This document shows, in pieces, positions 17,598 to 25,722 of a stretch of DNA of 64,000 bases. The notes under the pieces are model-generated. The model was not told where the DNA came from, ran no database searches, and saw only the letters and a list, made by a program, of their open reading frames with translations. A program made the position numbers and the translations under genes. The DNA comes from Pseudomonas anuradhapurensis. GTDB lineage: Bacteria > Pseudomonadota > Gammaproteobacteria > Pseudomonadales > Pseudomonadaceae. How positions within the stretch are numbered: position 1 is the stretch's first letter; each line of letters opens with the position of its first letter. The stretch spans positions 2,429,001 through 2,493,000 of the forward strand of contig NZ_CP077097.1 in assembly GCF_014269225.2 (NCBI RefSeq), given 5' to 3'.

Positions 17598-18482
17598 ATG
17601 CCGCTCAAGGACCTGCTGATCGCCCTGGTGGTGATCGTCGCCTGGGGAGTCAACTTCGTGGTCATCAAGGTTGGCCTCGATGGCTTGCCGCCGATGTTGC
17701 TGGGGGCATTGCGCTTCTTGCTGGTGGCGTTTCCGGCCATCCTGTTGGTCAGGCGGCCCAGGTTGCCCTGGCGCTGGCTGATCGCCTACGGTGCGACCAT
17801 TTCCCTGGGCCAGTTCGCCTTCCTGTTCCAGGCCATGTACAGCGGCATGCCACCAGGGCTGGCTTCGCTGATCCTGCAATCACAGGCGTTCTTCACGCTG
17901 GGTTTTGCTGCCCTGTTCCTGGGCGAGCGGCTGCGCCTGGCGAGCGTGCTCGGGCTATTGGTGGCCGCCAGCGGCCTGGCCCTCATCGGCAGCGAAGACG
18001 GTGGCCATGTACCGATGCTGGCGCTGGTGCTGACCCTGTGCGGCGGCGCCATGTGGGGCCTGGGCAACATCATTACCCGCCGCTTTGGCTCGGTTGACCT
18101 GGTGGCGCTGGTGATCTGGGGCGGGCTGATTCCGCCGCTGCCGTTCCTGGTATTGTCCTGGTGGCTGGAAGGGCCTGAGCGCATTGGTCATGCCTTGGCC
18201 AACATCGGTTGGAGTTCGGTGCTGGCCCTGGCCTACCTGGCGTTCGTCGCCACCATGCTGGGCTACAGCCTGTGGAGCAAGCTGCTGTCGCGTCATCCAG
18301 CTGGCAAAGTGGCACCGTTCTCGCTGCTGGTGCCGGTGATCGGCTTGAGTTCATCGGCGCTGTTGCTGGGCGAGCGTCTGACGGTAACGCAGGGTTGGGG
18401 TGCCTTGCTGGTGATGGCAGGGTTGCTGGTAAACGTGTTCGGTGCGCGCATCGGCCAGCGCTTGCGCGCGGTCAGCGCATGA
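17598..18482 (+). CDS. EamA/DMT-family inner-membrane exporter
   Basis: A 294-residue drug/metabolite transporter with ten predicted helices in two repeated EamA halves: the first begins VVIVAWGVNFVVIKVGLDGL, the second around residue 145 (LTLCGGAMWGLGNIITRRFG). Relatives include amino-acid and metabolite exporters such as EamA and RhtA. The ATG at 17598 has AAGGA 8 bases upstream. It is divergent from the NCS1 permease, with a 237-base intergenic region in which no clear operator was recognised. Substrate unknown. Confidence 0.9.
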   Translation: MPLKDLLIALVVIVAWGVNFVVIKVGLDGLPPMLLGALRFLLVAFPAILLVRRPRLPWRWLIAYGATISLGQFAFLFQAMYSGMPPGLASLILQSQAFFTLGFAALFLGERLRLASVLGLLVAASGLALIGSEDGGHVPMLALVLTLCGGAMWGLGNIITRRFGSVDLVALVIWGGLIPPLPFLVLSWWLEGPERIGHALANIGWSSVLALAYLAFVATMLGYSLWSKLLSRHPAGKVAPFSLLVPVIGLSSSALLLGERLTVTQGWGALLVMAGLLVNVFGARIGQRLRAVSA

Positions 18483-18542
18483 ATCGGCGGTGCTGCACTC
18501 TGGTAGAATCGGCCTCTTTTGCCAGGCCAATGGAGTGCACCC

Positions 18543-18863
18543 ATGATCATTTCCACCACCAGCCAGCTTGAAGGCCGCCCGATTGCCGACTATCTGGGCG
18601 TGGTCAGCTCCGAATCGGTGCAGGGTATCAACTTCGTGCGCGATTTCTTTGCACGTTTCCGCGACTTCTTCGGCGGCCGCTCGCAAACCCTGGAAAGCGC
18701 ACTGCGCGAGGCGCGGGAGCAGGCCACCGAAGAATTGAAAGCGCGGGCACGCCAGTTGCAAGCCGATGCTGTAGTGGGGGTGGATTTCGAGATCAGCATG
18801 CCATCGGTACAGGGCGGCATGGTCGTGGTATTTGCCACCGGCACGGCGGTGCGCCTGAAGTAG
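18543..18863 (+). CDS. YbjQ/UPF0145 family protein
   Basis: A 106-residue cytosolic protein of the YbjQ (UPF0145, heavy-metal-binding-like) family, pentameric in known structures. Family marks are the N-terminal ISTTSQLEGRPIADYLGVVS, the central amphipathic segment FFGGRSQTLESALREAREQA and the C-terminal ADAVVGVDFEI followed by VFATGTAVRL. The start at 18543 has GGAG 8 bases upstream. It stands 60 bases after the EamA gene and may be read from the same transcript. Function is not established. Confidence 0.88.
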   Translation: MIISTTSQLEGRPIADYLGVVSSESVQGINFVRDFFARFRDFFGGRSQTLESALREAREQATEELKARARQLQADAVVGVDFEISMPSVQGGMVVVFATGTAVRLK

Positions 18864-19002
18864 CGCGTTCAGCCGCTGGTCGGGCCCGGCATTTCAGTCT
18901 GGGCGGTCCGCAAATGACCAGCTAGTCTCATTTCCACTGGTCGCGTTTACCTGGGCAACCCTTCTGGTTGCCGGCGCGTCCGCCACTGGAGGGAGACAGG
19001 GC

Positions 19003-19191
19003 ATGAGCGAATCCTTTTTCGAAGACCTGAACGACGCGTTCCCGATCAACAGCCAGGTGCGTTGCGGCCAGGCGGCATTCCGCCTGGGTTTCGCCCACAT
19101 GACGCTGGATGATTCCGAACAGCTCCAACCCGCCCACCTGCAGCGCAGCAAAAAAGGCCGCTTCATGCCGCGGGTGCCACTGAAGAAGTGA
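19003..19191 (+). CDS. Small hypothetical protein (62 aa)
   Basis: A short gene with a strong ribosome site (GGAGGGAGACAGGGC before ATG) and a terminator 15 bases after its stop, so it is probably a real monocistronic gene. The product is acidic at the N-terminus (SESFFEDLNDAFPINSQVRC) and basic at the end (RSKKGRFMPRVPLKK), with one cysteine and no signal or membrane segment. I do not recognise the family. It looks cytoplasmic and could be a small regulator or nucleic-acid-associated protein, but nothing in the sequence proves that. Confidence 0.65.
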   Translation: MSESFFEDLNDAFPINSQVRCGQAAFRLGFAHMTLDDSEQLQPAHLQRSKKGRFMPRVPLKK

Positions 19192-19206
19192 CCCGCCCCA
19201 ACAAGA

Positions 19207-19229
19207 CCCCGCCGAACGGCGGGGTTTTT
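19207..19229 (+). terminator. Rho-independent terminator
   Basis: CCCCGCC-GAAC-GGCGGGG followed by TTTTT, directly downstream of the 62-aa gene. This is a textbook intrinsic terminator. Confidence 0.92.
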
Positions 19230-19329
19230 GTTGCTATTCGTTGATCCGCCTCATGGCATTGCCGGGTAGCACTCGCCGGATGGCCAAGACTGTGATTTCC
19301 TGACGCCGCATTGCGCAACGGAGGATTGA

Positions 19330-19641
19330 ATGCTCATGCGAGTCAGGGAAGAGACTTATTGGCGGTGGGCTGACGCCCAATTGCATAGCCGCAGCCATGA
19401 TGAAGCGCTCAGTGACGGTACCACGCTGGACGTGCAGGTGCGCCTGTCACGGCTGGGGGCGACCCAGTTGTTCCTGGGGTTGTATGCCGGGGACGGTCGG
19501 GCACTGCTGGAGGAGTATTACCCCGCGCGGCCTGGCGAGACCATGACCCGCGCCCTGGTCTGGGGTGTCGACCGTGCGCGGGCGATGGCCACCGGGGCCT
19601 TGCCTTTGCCGGAAGCCCGCCACCGTCGGCGCCAGGCATGA
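19330..19641 (+). CDS. Conserved hypothetical protein (103 aa)
   Basis: A 103-residue soluble protein, ATG at 19330 preceded by GGAGGATTGA. No signal peptide or membrane helix. The N-terminal third is charged and aromatic (VREETYWRWADAQLHSRSHD), the middle contains RLGATQLFLGLYAGDGR, and the C-terminus is Arg-rich (ARHRRRQA). I do not recognise a domain. It lies alone between two terminators, so it is an independent transcription unit convergent with the 110-aa gene. Confidence 0.6.
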   Translation: MLMRVREETYWRWADAQLHSRSHDEALSDGTTLDVQVRLSRLGATQLFLGLYAGDGRALLEEYYPARPGETMTRALVWGVDRARAMATGALPLPEARHRRRQA

Positions 19642-19643
19642 AA

Positions 19644-19669
19644 AAGCCCGGCCTTTGCGGGCCGGGCTT
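19644..19669. terminator. Bidirectional terminator between convergent small genes
   Basis: AAGCCCGGCC (19644-19653) pairs with GGCCGGGCTT (19660-19669), flanked by A-rich sequence on the left (GAAAAAG), giving a T-run for the minus strand. It serves the 103-aa gene and the 110-aa gene from opposite sides. Confidence 0.8.
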
Positions 19670-19687
19670 GTTCAAGGAGGCGGATCC

Positions 19688-20020
19688 TCAATTGATCGAA
19701 TCGATCACCTTGACGGCCTGCTGTTCGCGAACAGCGGGCCATTCTTGTTGCAGGGTCTGCAGGACGCGGCCGACGAACTCGGTGTCAGCGGCGGCCTTCT
19801 TGCCGACGTAGCCCTGCCCACGGCGGTAGACCTTGAAGCGGGCACGCATGCTCGGCAGGTGCTCTTCGAATTCATCTTCGACGGTATTCGGTGGCAGGCG
19901 GTCGAGGCGCACTTCACCGGTTTGGCTGACCCACAGCAGGTGGTCGTCAAGGCTGTCCTTGCGCATGGCGAACAGCTGGGCCAATTGGTCGATAGTCGGA
20001 TTGTTGTTCAAGTTCATCAT
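19688..20020 (-). CDS. Conserved hypothetical protein (110 aa)
   Basis: A 110-residue cytoplasmic protein with predicted mainly helical content: NNPTIDQLAQLFAMRKDSLD followed by a short LLWVSQTGEVRLDRLP segment, then basic FKVYRRGQGYVGKKAA and a C-terminal helix. Two ATGs (20020 and 20017) are possible; GGGGG precedes both. The N-terminal phrase resembles those of other Pseudomonas hypothetical proteins, but I cannot assign a family. It ends at a bidirectional terminator and has a 299-base region upstream, so it is expressed on its own. Confidence 0.65.
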   Translation of the reverse strand: MMNLNNNPTIDQLAQLFAMRKDSLDDHLLWVSQTGEVRLDRLPPNTVEDEFEEHLPSMRARFKVYRRGQGYVGKKAAADTEFVGRVLQTLQQEWPAVREQQAVKVIDSIN

Positions 20021-20260
20021 AAAGCCCCCATTACCCAGTCGTAGTGATTTTCACAGTTGGCGCTACCACGGTGTAGCGCACTACCAAGGCTGCTACAGCA
20101 GCATCGCAACAGGGGCTTTCTCACGCTGCCTTTTGGACAGTTTCCCTCTCCACGGACGGCCTGCGTTACCGCGCAGGCCGTCTGGAACACCCTTGCCACC
20201 GCTCCCGATCAGAGAGACGGCTTCATCATGCCCAAGGGCGATGAACGGCGTCAACCATTT

Positions 20261-20286
20261 TGTAGTGAATATTTTTTCTCACTACA
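20261..20286. promoter_or_regulatory. Operator-like perfect dyad in a gene-free 299-base stretch
   Basis: The region 20021-20319 holds no convincing gene. Its one striking element is TGTAGTGA (20261-20268) and TCACTACA (20279-20286), a perfect 8-bp inverted repeat around a T-rich 10-base spacer. It lies past the 3' end of the beta-lactamase gene and ~240 bases upstream of the 110-aa gene. The AT-rich centre is unusual for this genome and suggests a repressor site or a promoter. Confidence 0.4.
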
Positions 20287-20319
20287 TCGTGTCGTTTTGT
20301 TCGACAATTGCTGCCGCCG

Positions 20320-21462
20320 CTACAGTCCTGAAAGGATCTCGAAGGCGGCGCGTACGCGGGCTTCGTTGGGGTAGTTGCGGTTGGCCAGTAACACGATCGC
20401 CAGTTGCTCGGAGGGCACGAACGCGGCGTAGGCACCGAAACCATTGGTCGAGCCGGTCTTGTTGTACCAGGCCGCCGACAACGCGGGCAGGGCAGGTTGC
20501 AAGCGTGTGGCTGCCTGCGGTTCGCGAATGAGTCGCGGGCTGTTGCCGTCGACCAGGGTAGCCAGCGTGACCGGATACGGGTAACGCTCCCAACCCAGGC
20601 CCTGGGTCATGGCGCCAACCTGGAAGTAGCCCTGTCGGGTAATGGTTGTGGCCTGCAGCAGAGCAGGGGGCAGGCCTTCCGGTTGCATGTAGAGGCGCAC
20701 ATAGCGCAACAGGTCGCTGGCGCTGGTCTTGATGCCGTACGCCTCATCTGCGTAGGGACCGGGGCCGACCCGTACCGGCCTGTCGCTGGCGTCGTAGCCT
20801 TGGGCATACAGCCCCTGGGCATCGGCCGGGACCTGCAGGTAGGTGTTCTGCAGGCCCATTTTCGCCAGCAGGCCTTCACTCATCAGGGCCGAGAACGGTT
20901 GATGCTGGGCGCGAGCGGCCAGGTCGCCGAACAGCCCCAGGCTGGGGTTGGAATAGCAGCGCTGGGTGCCCGCTTTGGCCCGGGGCTGCCAGTGACGGAA
21001 GAAATCGACTACCTGCTGTGCGGTCTGCACCGTGTCCGGGAACTGCAACGGCAGGCAGTCGGCGCTATAGGTGCCCAGGTCCAGCACGCTTGCCTCGCCG
21101 AGAGGCGCCCCGGCCAGCGCAGGGTGATAGCGCTTGGCCGGGGCGCCGAGGTCCAGTTTGCCCTCGGCACTGGCCAGTGCGGCCAGGGTAGCGGTGTAGG
21201 TCTTGCTCAGCGAACCGATTTCAAACAGCGTGTCGCGGCTGACCGGTACAGGGTCGTCCTTGCTCGCCACGCCGTAGTTGAAATAGTGCGCGTGGTCGCG
21301 GGCATAGAGCGCCACGGCCATCCCGGAAATGCCTTGTTCCTGCATCAGCGGACGGATGATCCGGTCGACCTTGGCCTGCAGCTGGTCATCGGCTTCGGCG
21401 GCGCTGTGGCCTAGAGCGAGGGTGAGGGCGGCTGCAACTGCGGCCAGGCGGGGGAAGGGCAT
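20320..21462 (-). CDS. ampC: Class C beta-lactamase (AmpC-type serine hydrolase)
   Basis: A 380-residue secreted serine beta-lactamase. After the signal peptide (about 1-24) all class C motifs are present: the nucleophile S84-L-S-K87 in EIGSLSKTYTATLA, Y170-S-N172 in RCYSNPSLG, and K335-T-G337 in WYNKTGSTNGFGAY. It therefore should hydrolyse cephalosporins through an acyl-serine intermediate in the periplasm. The ATG follows AAAGGA by 8 bases. No ampR-type LysR gene lies divergently; the opposite neighbour is a transporter. Expression mode (inducible or constitutive) cannot be inferred from the flanks. Confidence 0.93.
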   Translation of the reverse strand: MPFPRLAAVAAALTLALGHSAAEADDQLQAKVDRIIRPLMQEQGISGMAVALYARDHAHYFNYGVASKDDPVPVSRDTLFEIGSLSKTYTATLAALASAEGKLDLGAPAKRYHPALAGAPLGEASVLDLGTYSADCLPLQFPDTVQTAQQVVDFFRHWQPRAKAGTQRCYSNPSLGLFGDLAARAQHQPFSALMSEGLLAKMGLQNTYLQVPADAQGLYAQGYDASDRPVRVGPGPYADEAYGIKTSASDLLRYVRLYMQPEGLPPALLQATTITRQGYFQVGAMTQGLGWERYPYPVTLATLVDGNSPRLIREPQAATRLQPALPALSAAWYNKTGSTNGFGAYAAFVPSEQLAIVLLANRNYPNEARVRAAFEILSGL

Positions 21463-21580
21463 GGGCGGGTCCTTTGCGGGAAGTGTCCGTTGAGCGATAC
21501 CGGTGGGGGTTCCGGCGTTAGCGGTGAAAAGCCGAAGACCTTATCGTCTGCCCTTGCCCAATGACAAGACGGAAACGGTA

Positions 21581-22573
21581 ATGAAGTATTTGCGCATGCT
21601 GTTCGACAACTTCACCCTGGCGTTGCTCGGGGTGGTCCTGATTGCCACCGTGCTGCCCTGCTCGGGCGACGGCGCGGTGTATTTCGGCTGGCTGACCAAC
21701 CTGGCCATCGGCCTGCTGTTCTTCCTGCATGGGGCCAAACTGTCGCGCGAGGCGATCATCGCCGGTGCCGGGCACTGGCGCCTGCATGGGCTGGTGTTCG
21801 CCTGCACCTTCGTGCTGTTCCCGCTGCTGGGCCTGGCGTTCAAGCCGCTGTTCGTACCGCTGGTGGGCAACGAGCTGTACCTGGGCGTCTTGTACCTGTG
21901 TGCCTTGCCGGCCACCGTGCAGTCAGCCATTGCCTTCACTTCGCTGGCACGCGGTAACGTGCCGGCAGCCATCTGCAGCGCGGCGGCATCGAGCCTGCTG
22001 GGCATCTTCCTCACGCCCTTGCTGGTCATGCTGCTGCTGGGCGCCAGCGGTGATACCGGCTCAGGCCTGTATGCGGTGCTGAAGATCACCCTGCAGCTGC
22101 TGGTGCCGTTCGTGGCCGGGCAGCTCGCGCGGCGCTGGATCGGCGCCTGGGTCAAGCGCAATGCACGCTGGTTGAAGGTAGTGGACCAGGGCTCGATCCT
22201 GCTGGTGGTGTATACCGCCTTCAGCGAGGCGGTGGTCACCGGCTTGTGGCACACGGTATCGCCGCAGCACTTGGCCGGATTGTTTGCCGTATGCGCGATC
22301 CTGCTGGCGGTGGTGCTGTTTGGTACCCGCCAGTTGGGCAAGCTGCTGGGCTTTGCCCTGGAGGACCGCATCACCATCCTGTTCGCCGGCTCGAAGAAAA
22401 GCCTGGCCACCGGGGTACCGATGGCCCAGGTGCTGTTCGTTGGCAGTGGCATCGGCGCGATGATCTTGCCGCTGATGCTGTTCCACCAAATCCAGCTGAT
22501 GGTCTGTGCAGTGCTGGCGCAACGTTATGCCAGCCGCGAGCAGGCGGCTGGAGAGGCTTCGGCGACATCCTGA
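21581..22573 (+). CDS. YfeH/RCH1-type bile acid:sodium symporter family transporter
   Basis: A 330-residue membrane protein with about ten helices of the SBF-like/YfeH group of the bile acid:sodium symporter superfamily. Telling segments are LAIGLLFFLHGAKLSREAII, ALPATVQSAIAFTSLARGN with the crossover-helix character, and the C-terminal FAGSKKSLATGVPMAQVLF, which matches the conserved GSxKSLATG motif of YfeH. The ATG at 21581 gives the usual N-terminus (MKYLRMLFDNFTLALLG). It is divergent from the beta-lactamase gene. Members have been connected to ion homeostasis; the true substrate is unknown. Confidence 0.87.
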   Translation: MKYLRMLFDNFTLALLGVVLIATVLPCSGDGAVYFGWLTNLAIGLLFFLHGAKLSREAIIAGAGHWRLHGLVFACTFVLFPLLGLAFKPLFVPLVGNELYLGVLYLCALPATVQSAIAFTSLARGNVPAAICSAAASSLLGIFLTPLLVMLLLGASGDTGSGLYAVLKITLQLLVPFVAGQLARRWIGAWVKRNARWLKVVDQGSILLVVYTAFSEAVVTGLWHTVSPQHLAGLFAVCAILLAVVLFGTRQLGKLLGFALEDRITILFAGSKKSLATGVPMAQVLFVGSGIGAMILPLMLFHQIQLMVCAVLAQRYASREQAAGEASATS

Positions 22574-22585
22574 CAGGGCCTGTCG

Positions 22586-22657
22586 CCGGTAAGCCAGCCC
22601 CCACCTCGAGCGCATCGATCCCATCATGGGCTATCCTGGTGGCAGCTGGCTTACCGG
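22586..22657. repeat. Inverted repeat between convergent genes
   Basis: CCGGTAAGCCAGC (22586-22598) is the exact reverse complement of GCTGGCTTACCGG (22645-22657). The right arm overlaps the last codons of the HELKH protein gene. Likely a REP-type bidirectional terminator for the convergent pair. Confidence 0.7.
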
Positions 22658-23250
22658 GCCTGCCCTGAACCACGCTCGCGCAGCGCCTTGCGCACTTCAG
22701 CCTCGGTCTTGTAGGCCGGCGCTTCCAGGTCGTCGTAGTTGCGCGTGTAGCGCCGGGCGAACTCTTCCACACCCAGCTGCTGATACTGCTGCACATGCTT
22801 GAGCTCGTGTGCCCACAAGGCCACGTTGTCCTCGGCATCGGAGGGGCGGCGGAAGATGATCGTGTCGATCAGCGTCACGGCGTTCACGTCAGGGTTCTGC
22901 AGCAGCGCATTGGCCGCGCTCATTTGCTGCTCGTCACCTACCCGGTAGCGCGCCGCGTCGAGCACGGCAAAGTCATACCAGGGTTCGAGCTGCGCGCGGA
23001 TGTGCAACGGGATCGGTTGCACGCCGTTGGCGGTGGCCTCGTCACGGGCTTGCTGCAAGGCGTAGGTCAGGCTGGACGAGGCCACGCTCTCCACATCCTT
23101 GAGGATCTGCCCGGCCTGGCCGGGGTCGATCGGGGCGCAGAAGCAGCCCATCAGGCAGACCTGATACTGCCCGGGCGGGCAAGCCTGGCCGGCCAGCGCA
23201 GGCTGGGCCAGCCCCAGCATCAGCCCCAGCAGCATAGTGATCCGCTTCAT
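22651..23250 (-). CDS. Exported DUF4157-like protein with HELKH zinc-protease motif
   Basis: A 199-residue exported protein (signal peptide about 1-20, ending ALAGQ). Four cysteines follow the cleavage site (C24, C32, C36, C38). The C-terminal part contains ALWAHELKHVQQYQQLGVEE, in which H148-E149-L-K-H152 is a HExxH zinc-metalloprotease motif as found in DUF4157 proteins; the context E..A..RRYTRNYD matches that family's tail. A hydrolytic role in the envelope is an inference. It starts 20 bases after the XRE-cupin gene on the same strand, so the two are probably co-transcribed. Confidence 0.75.
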   Translation of the reverse strand: MKRITMLLGLMLGLAQPALAGQACPPGQYQVCLMGCFCAPIDPGQAGQILKDVESVASSSLTYALQQARDEATANGVQPIPLHIRAQLEPWYDFAVLDAARYRVGDEQQMSAANALLQNPDVNAVTLIDTIIFRRPSDAEDNVALWAHELKHVQQYQQLGVEEFARRYTRNYDDLEAPAYKTEAEVRKALRERGSGQAR

Positions 23251-23270
23251 TCAGGGCCTGTTCAGCAAGG

Positions 23271-23816
23271 TCAGAAATTCGCCGGGGTGTTGGCGCTGAT
23301 GATCTCGGCCTCGTCCGGGCCGATATTCTTGAAACTGTGCGGCAAGGTGGTGGGAATGTAGTAGCCATCGCCCGAGTTGAGCACGCTGACCTGCCCATCG
23401 ACCCACAACTCGACAGTGCCGCGGGTGACCAGGCCACACTCTTCACCCTCGGCATGCACGATCGGCTCGCCCGAGTCAGCGCCCGGTGCATACAGCTCGC
23501 GCAGCATACGCATCTGCCGGCCTTCGACACTGGCACCGACCAGCAGCATGCGCAGGCCGTTGCGCCCCAGGTCTGGCTGTTCGCCAGCACGGAATACGTA
23601 GCGTTCTTCGCGCACCGGTTCGTCGAAGCTGAAGAACTCCGCCAGGCTCATGGGAATGCCTTCGAGCAGTTTTTTCAGGGAGCTGACCGAAGGGCTGACG
23701 CGATTCTGTTCGATCTGCGAGATCGTCGAATTGGTCAGCCCGCTGCGGCGGGCCAGTTCCCGTTGGGAGAGGTTGTTGCGTTCACGCACCAGTTTGAGTC
23801 GCGTCCCCGTGTCCAT
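23271..23816 (-). CDS. XRE-cupin transcriptional regulator
   Basis: A 181-residue regulator with an N-terminal XRE helix-turn-helix (MDTGTRLKLVRERNNLSQRE... about 1-62, including SGLTNSTISQIEQNRVSPSV) and a C-terminal cupin barrel (about 105-178, EPIVHAEGEECGLVTRGTVE). This architecture matches PuuR and related regulators of polyamine or amino-acid metabolism. The start at 23816 has AAGG upstream; longer frames upstream run into non-coding composition. It lies 82 bases after the MFS gene and 20 bases before the exported HELKH protein gene, so either could be its target. Effector unknown. Confidence 0.9.
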   Translation of the reverse strand: MDTGTRLKLVRERNNLSQRELARRSGLTNSTISQIEQNRVSPSVSSLKKLLEGIPMSLAEFFSFDEPVREERYVFRAGEQPDLGRNGLRMLLVGASVEGRQMRMLRELYAPGADSGEPIVHAEGEECGLVTRGTVELWVDGQVSVLNSGDGYYIPTTLPHSFKNIGPDEAEIISANTPANF

Positions 23817-23898
23817 AGCCGCCTTGTTATCAAGAGGTGTCAAAAATAATGAGCGATGCGCATTAAAACACACTCTGCTCGCTTGCGCGCTGTGCTTG

Positions 23899-25104
23899 TC
23901 AGGCCCTTTGTTCGCGGGGCATCGGCCACAGCCCGACCAATAGCAACAGGGCCGCAACGGCGAGGAACGGCAAGCGTGGATCCAGCGCATACACCAGGGT
24001 GCCTGCCAGCGGCCCGACCACCGCGCCCATGCCCTGCGCCGCGCCGATGGAACCGGCTGTGGCGCCTTGTTCCGAGGCGTGCATGGCGTTTGCCGCCAGC
24101 GCGGAAAATGCCGGGAACACGAAGCCCATGCCCGCTGCCGCGACAAAGTAGCAGGCCCACAGCCACGGCGCGGTGGTTGCCAGCGCGCCGCAGGCAAAGC
24201 CCAGGGCCGACAGCGTGGCACCGACCCGGATCATTTTCAGCGGCGGCCATTCCAGCTGGCGCAACAACACCTGTGCCAGGATCAGCGCCACGCCCACCGT
24301 GGTCAGGGCAATCCCGGCAGCCTGGGCGGCTTCGGTCGGGCCCAGGTGCAGGCGGTCGAGGGCGAAGAAACCAACGATGATCTGCGATACCGTGACACTG
24401 AGCATGGCGCAGAATGCCACCAGCAGCGGCCGGCGCAGGCGCGGGTCGGTCAGCCGCACCGGGCTGGGGGCATGGCGCTGCGCCAGCGCCTGCGGTTTGA
24501 GGCGCAACAGCAGAAGCAGAAAGGCAATGGCCGGCAACAGCGACAGGAGGTGGAACGGCAGGCTCAGGCTATGCCGTGCCAGCAGCGCTGCCAGCGCTGG
24601 CCCGACCACCAGGCCGACGGCATTGGCAGCGCCCAGCGCGGCCATGGCGCGGGCCCGGCGTTGGGGTTCGACATGGTCGGCGATCAGCGCGTTGCAGCCC
24701 ACCGGGATGGCGGCATAGAAGGCGCCGATGCAAGCGCGTGCCACGGTCAGGCCGATGAACGCCAGGGTCGCTCCAGGCAGCCAGCGCAGAGCGCCTTCGA
24801 CGAACAGGCACAACAGCCAGTACCCCAGGGTGAATCCGGCACTGCCCAGCAGCAGCACACGTCGGCGGCCGAGGCAGTCCGCCGCGCGCCCCCAAGGGCG
24901 TGCCAGCAGCACCCAGACCACACCCGCCACGGTCACTGCGGCACCGGCTTGCCAGGTAGCCATGCCAAGCTGGCGGGCAAGCGGGCCGATCAGCGCGACA
25001 AAAGCCATCATCGACAAGGTGCAGGCCATGTTGGCCAGCAACAGCGGGCGTAAATCCAGCGTGCTGGCAGGCAGCAGAGTGGCAGGGTCCTTTGCGAGGT
25101 TCAT
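23899..25104 (-). CDS. MFS transporter (drug/metabolite efflux type)
   Basis: A 401-residue, 12-helix major facilitator. The loop 2-3 signature is present as ARPWGRAADCLGRRRVLLLG, and motif C-like GAANAVGLVVGPALAALL in TM5 places it among the antiporter (efflux) members rather than uptake systems. A second half-motif occurs near residue 350 (GSIGAAQGMGAVVGPLAGTL). The ATG is at 25104 with a weak ribosome site. Placed upstream of the XRE-cupin gene on the same strand. Substrate unknown; siderophore or antibiotic export are possibilities without evidence here. Confidence 0.88.
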   Translation of the reverse strand: MNLAKDPATLLPASTLDLRPLLLANMACTLSMMAFVALIGPLARQLGMATWQAGAAVTVAGVVWVLLARPWGRAADCLGRRRVLLLGSAGFTLGYWLLCLFVEGALRWLPGATLAFIGLTVARACIGAFYAAIPVGCNALIADHVEPQRRARAMAALGAANAVGLVVGPALAALLARHSLSLPFHLLSLLPAIAFLLLLLRLKPQALAQRHAPSPVRLTDPRLRRPLLVAFCAMLSVTVSQIIVGFFALDRLHLGPTEAAQAAGIALTTVGVALILAQVLLRQLEWPPLKMIRVGATLSALGFACGALATTAPWLWACYFVAAAGMGFVFPAFSALAANAMHASEQGATAGSIGAAQGMGAVVGPLAGTLVYALDPRLPFLAVAALLLLVGLWPMPREQRA

Positions 25105-25188
25105 CAGGCAGTCCAGGGCAGTACGGCAAACAGTAAGCCGAGTGGGCGGGCATTATCATCGATTGTCGAAGGCCCTGTCTGCTGGCGG

Positions 25189-25722
25189 TCACGGGTTGCG
25201 GCGCAGGGGGCCTGGCCACATGCTACGCAACACGCCGTCACGGCGCACCCACGCATGCATCAATGCTGCGGCCACGTGCACCAGCACGGCGGCAAACAGC
25301 AGGTAGCCGGCCCAGCCGTGGGCCTGGCGCAGCACGGCATACAGCTGCAGGTCGTGTGGGGCGATTGCCGGCAAACCCAGCGGGGGTGGGTAACCACCTG
25401 CAGACAGCATGGCCCAGCCCAACAGTGGCATGCCCAGCATCAGGCCATAGAGCAGCACATGCGAAGCCGCGGCGGCCCAGCGCTGTGGCGCCGGCAGATC
25501 GTGCGGCAACGGCGGGTGAGGCACGCCCAGGCGTACCGCGATGCGCAGCACGACCAGCAGCAGCAGGGCCAGGCCGGTGGCCTTGTGCAGGCTGAGCAGC
25601 ACGGTATGGCGTGGCGACAGGTCCACGACCATGCTCACACCGATGAACAACATGGCCAGGATCAGTAGCGCCATCAACCAATGCAACAGGCGGGCGAGCG
25701 GGTGGAAGGCTTCGGGTCTCAT
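25189..25722 (-). CDS. Cytochrome b561-family diheme membrane protein
   Basis: A 177-residue four-helix cytochrome b561 of the bacterial CybB type. Candidate haem-ligand histidines occur in ARLLHWLMALLILAM (helix 1), LLSLHKATGLALLLL (helix 2), AAASHVLLYGLMLG (helix 3) and LLFAAVLVHVAAALMH (helix 4). Such proteins pass electrons from quinol to a periplasmic partner. The start overlaps the catalase-family gene's stop by 4 bases (ATGA), so the pair is translationally coupled; the cytochrome may feed electrons to the peroxidase, which is an inference from this coupling. Confidence 0.9.
   Translation of the reverse strand: MRPEAFHPLARLLHWLMALLILAMLFIGVSMVVDLSPRHTVLLSLHKATGLALLLLVVLRIAVRLGVPHPPLPHDLPAPQRWAAAASHVLLYGLMLGMPLLGWAMLSAGGYPPPLGLPAIAPHDLQLYAVLRQAHGWAGYLLFAAVLVHVAAALMHAWVRRDGVLRSMWPGPLRRNP

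Noticed and set aside
20017-20199. 60-codon frame upstream of the 110-aa gene
   Set aside because: Continues into the downstream start region without its own ribosome site; Cys/Arg-rich composition is non-coding-like.
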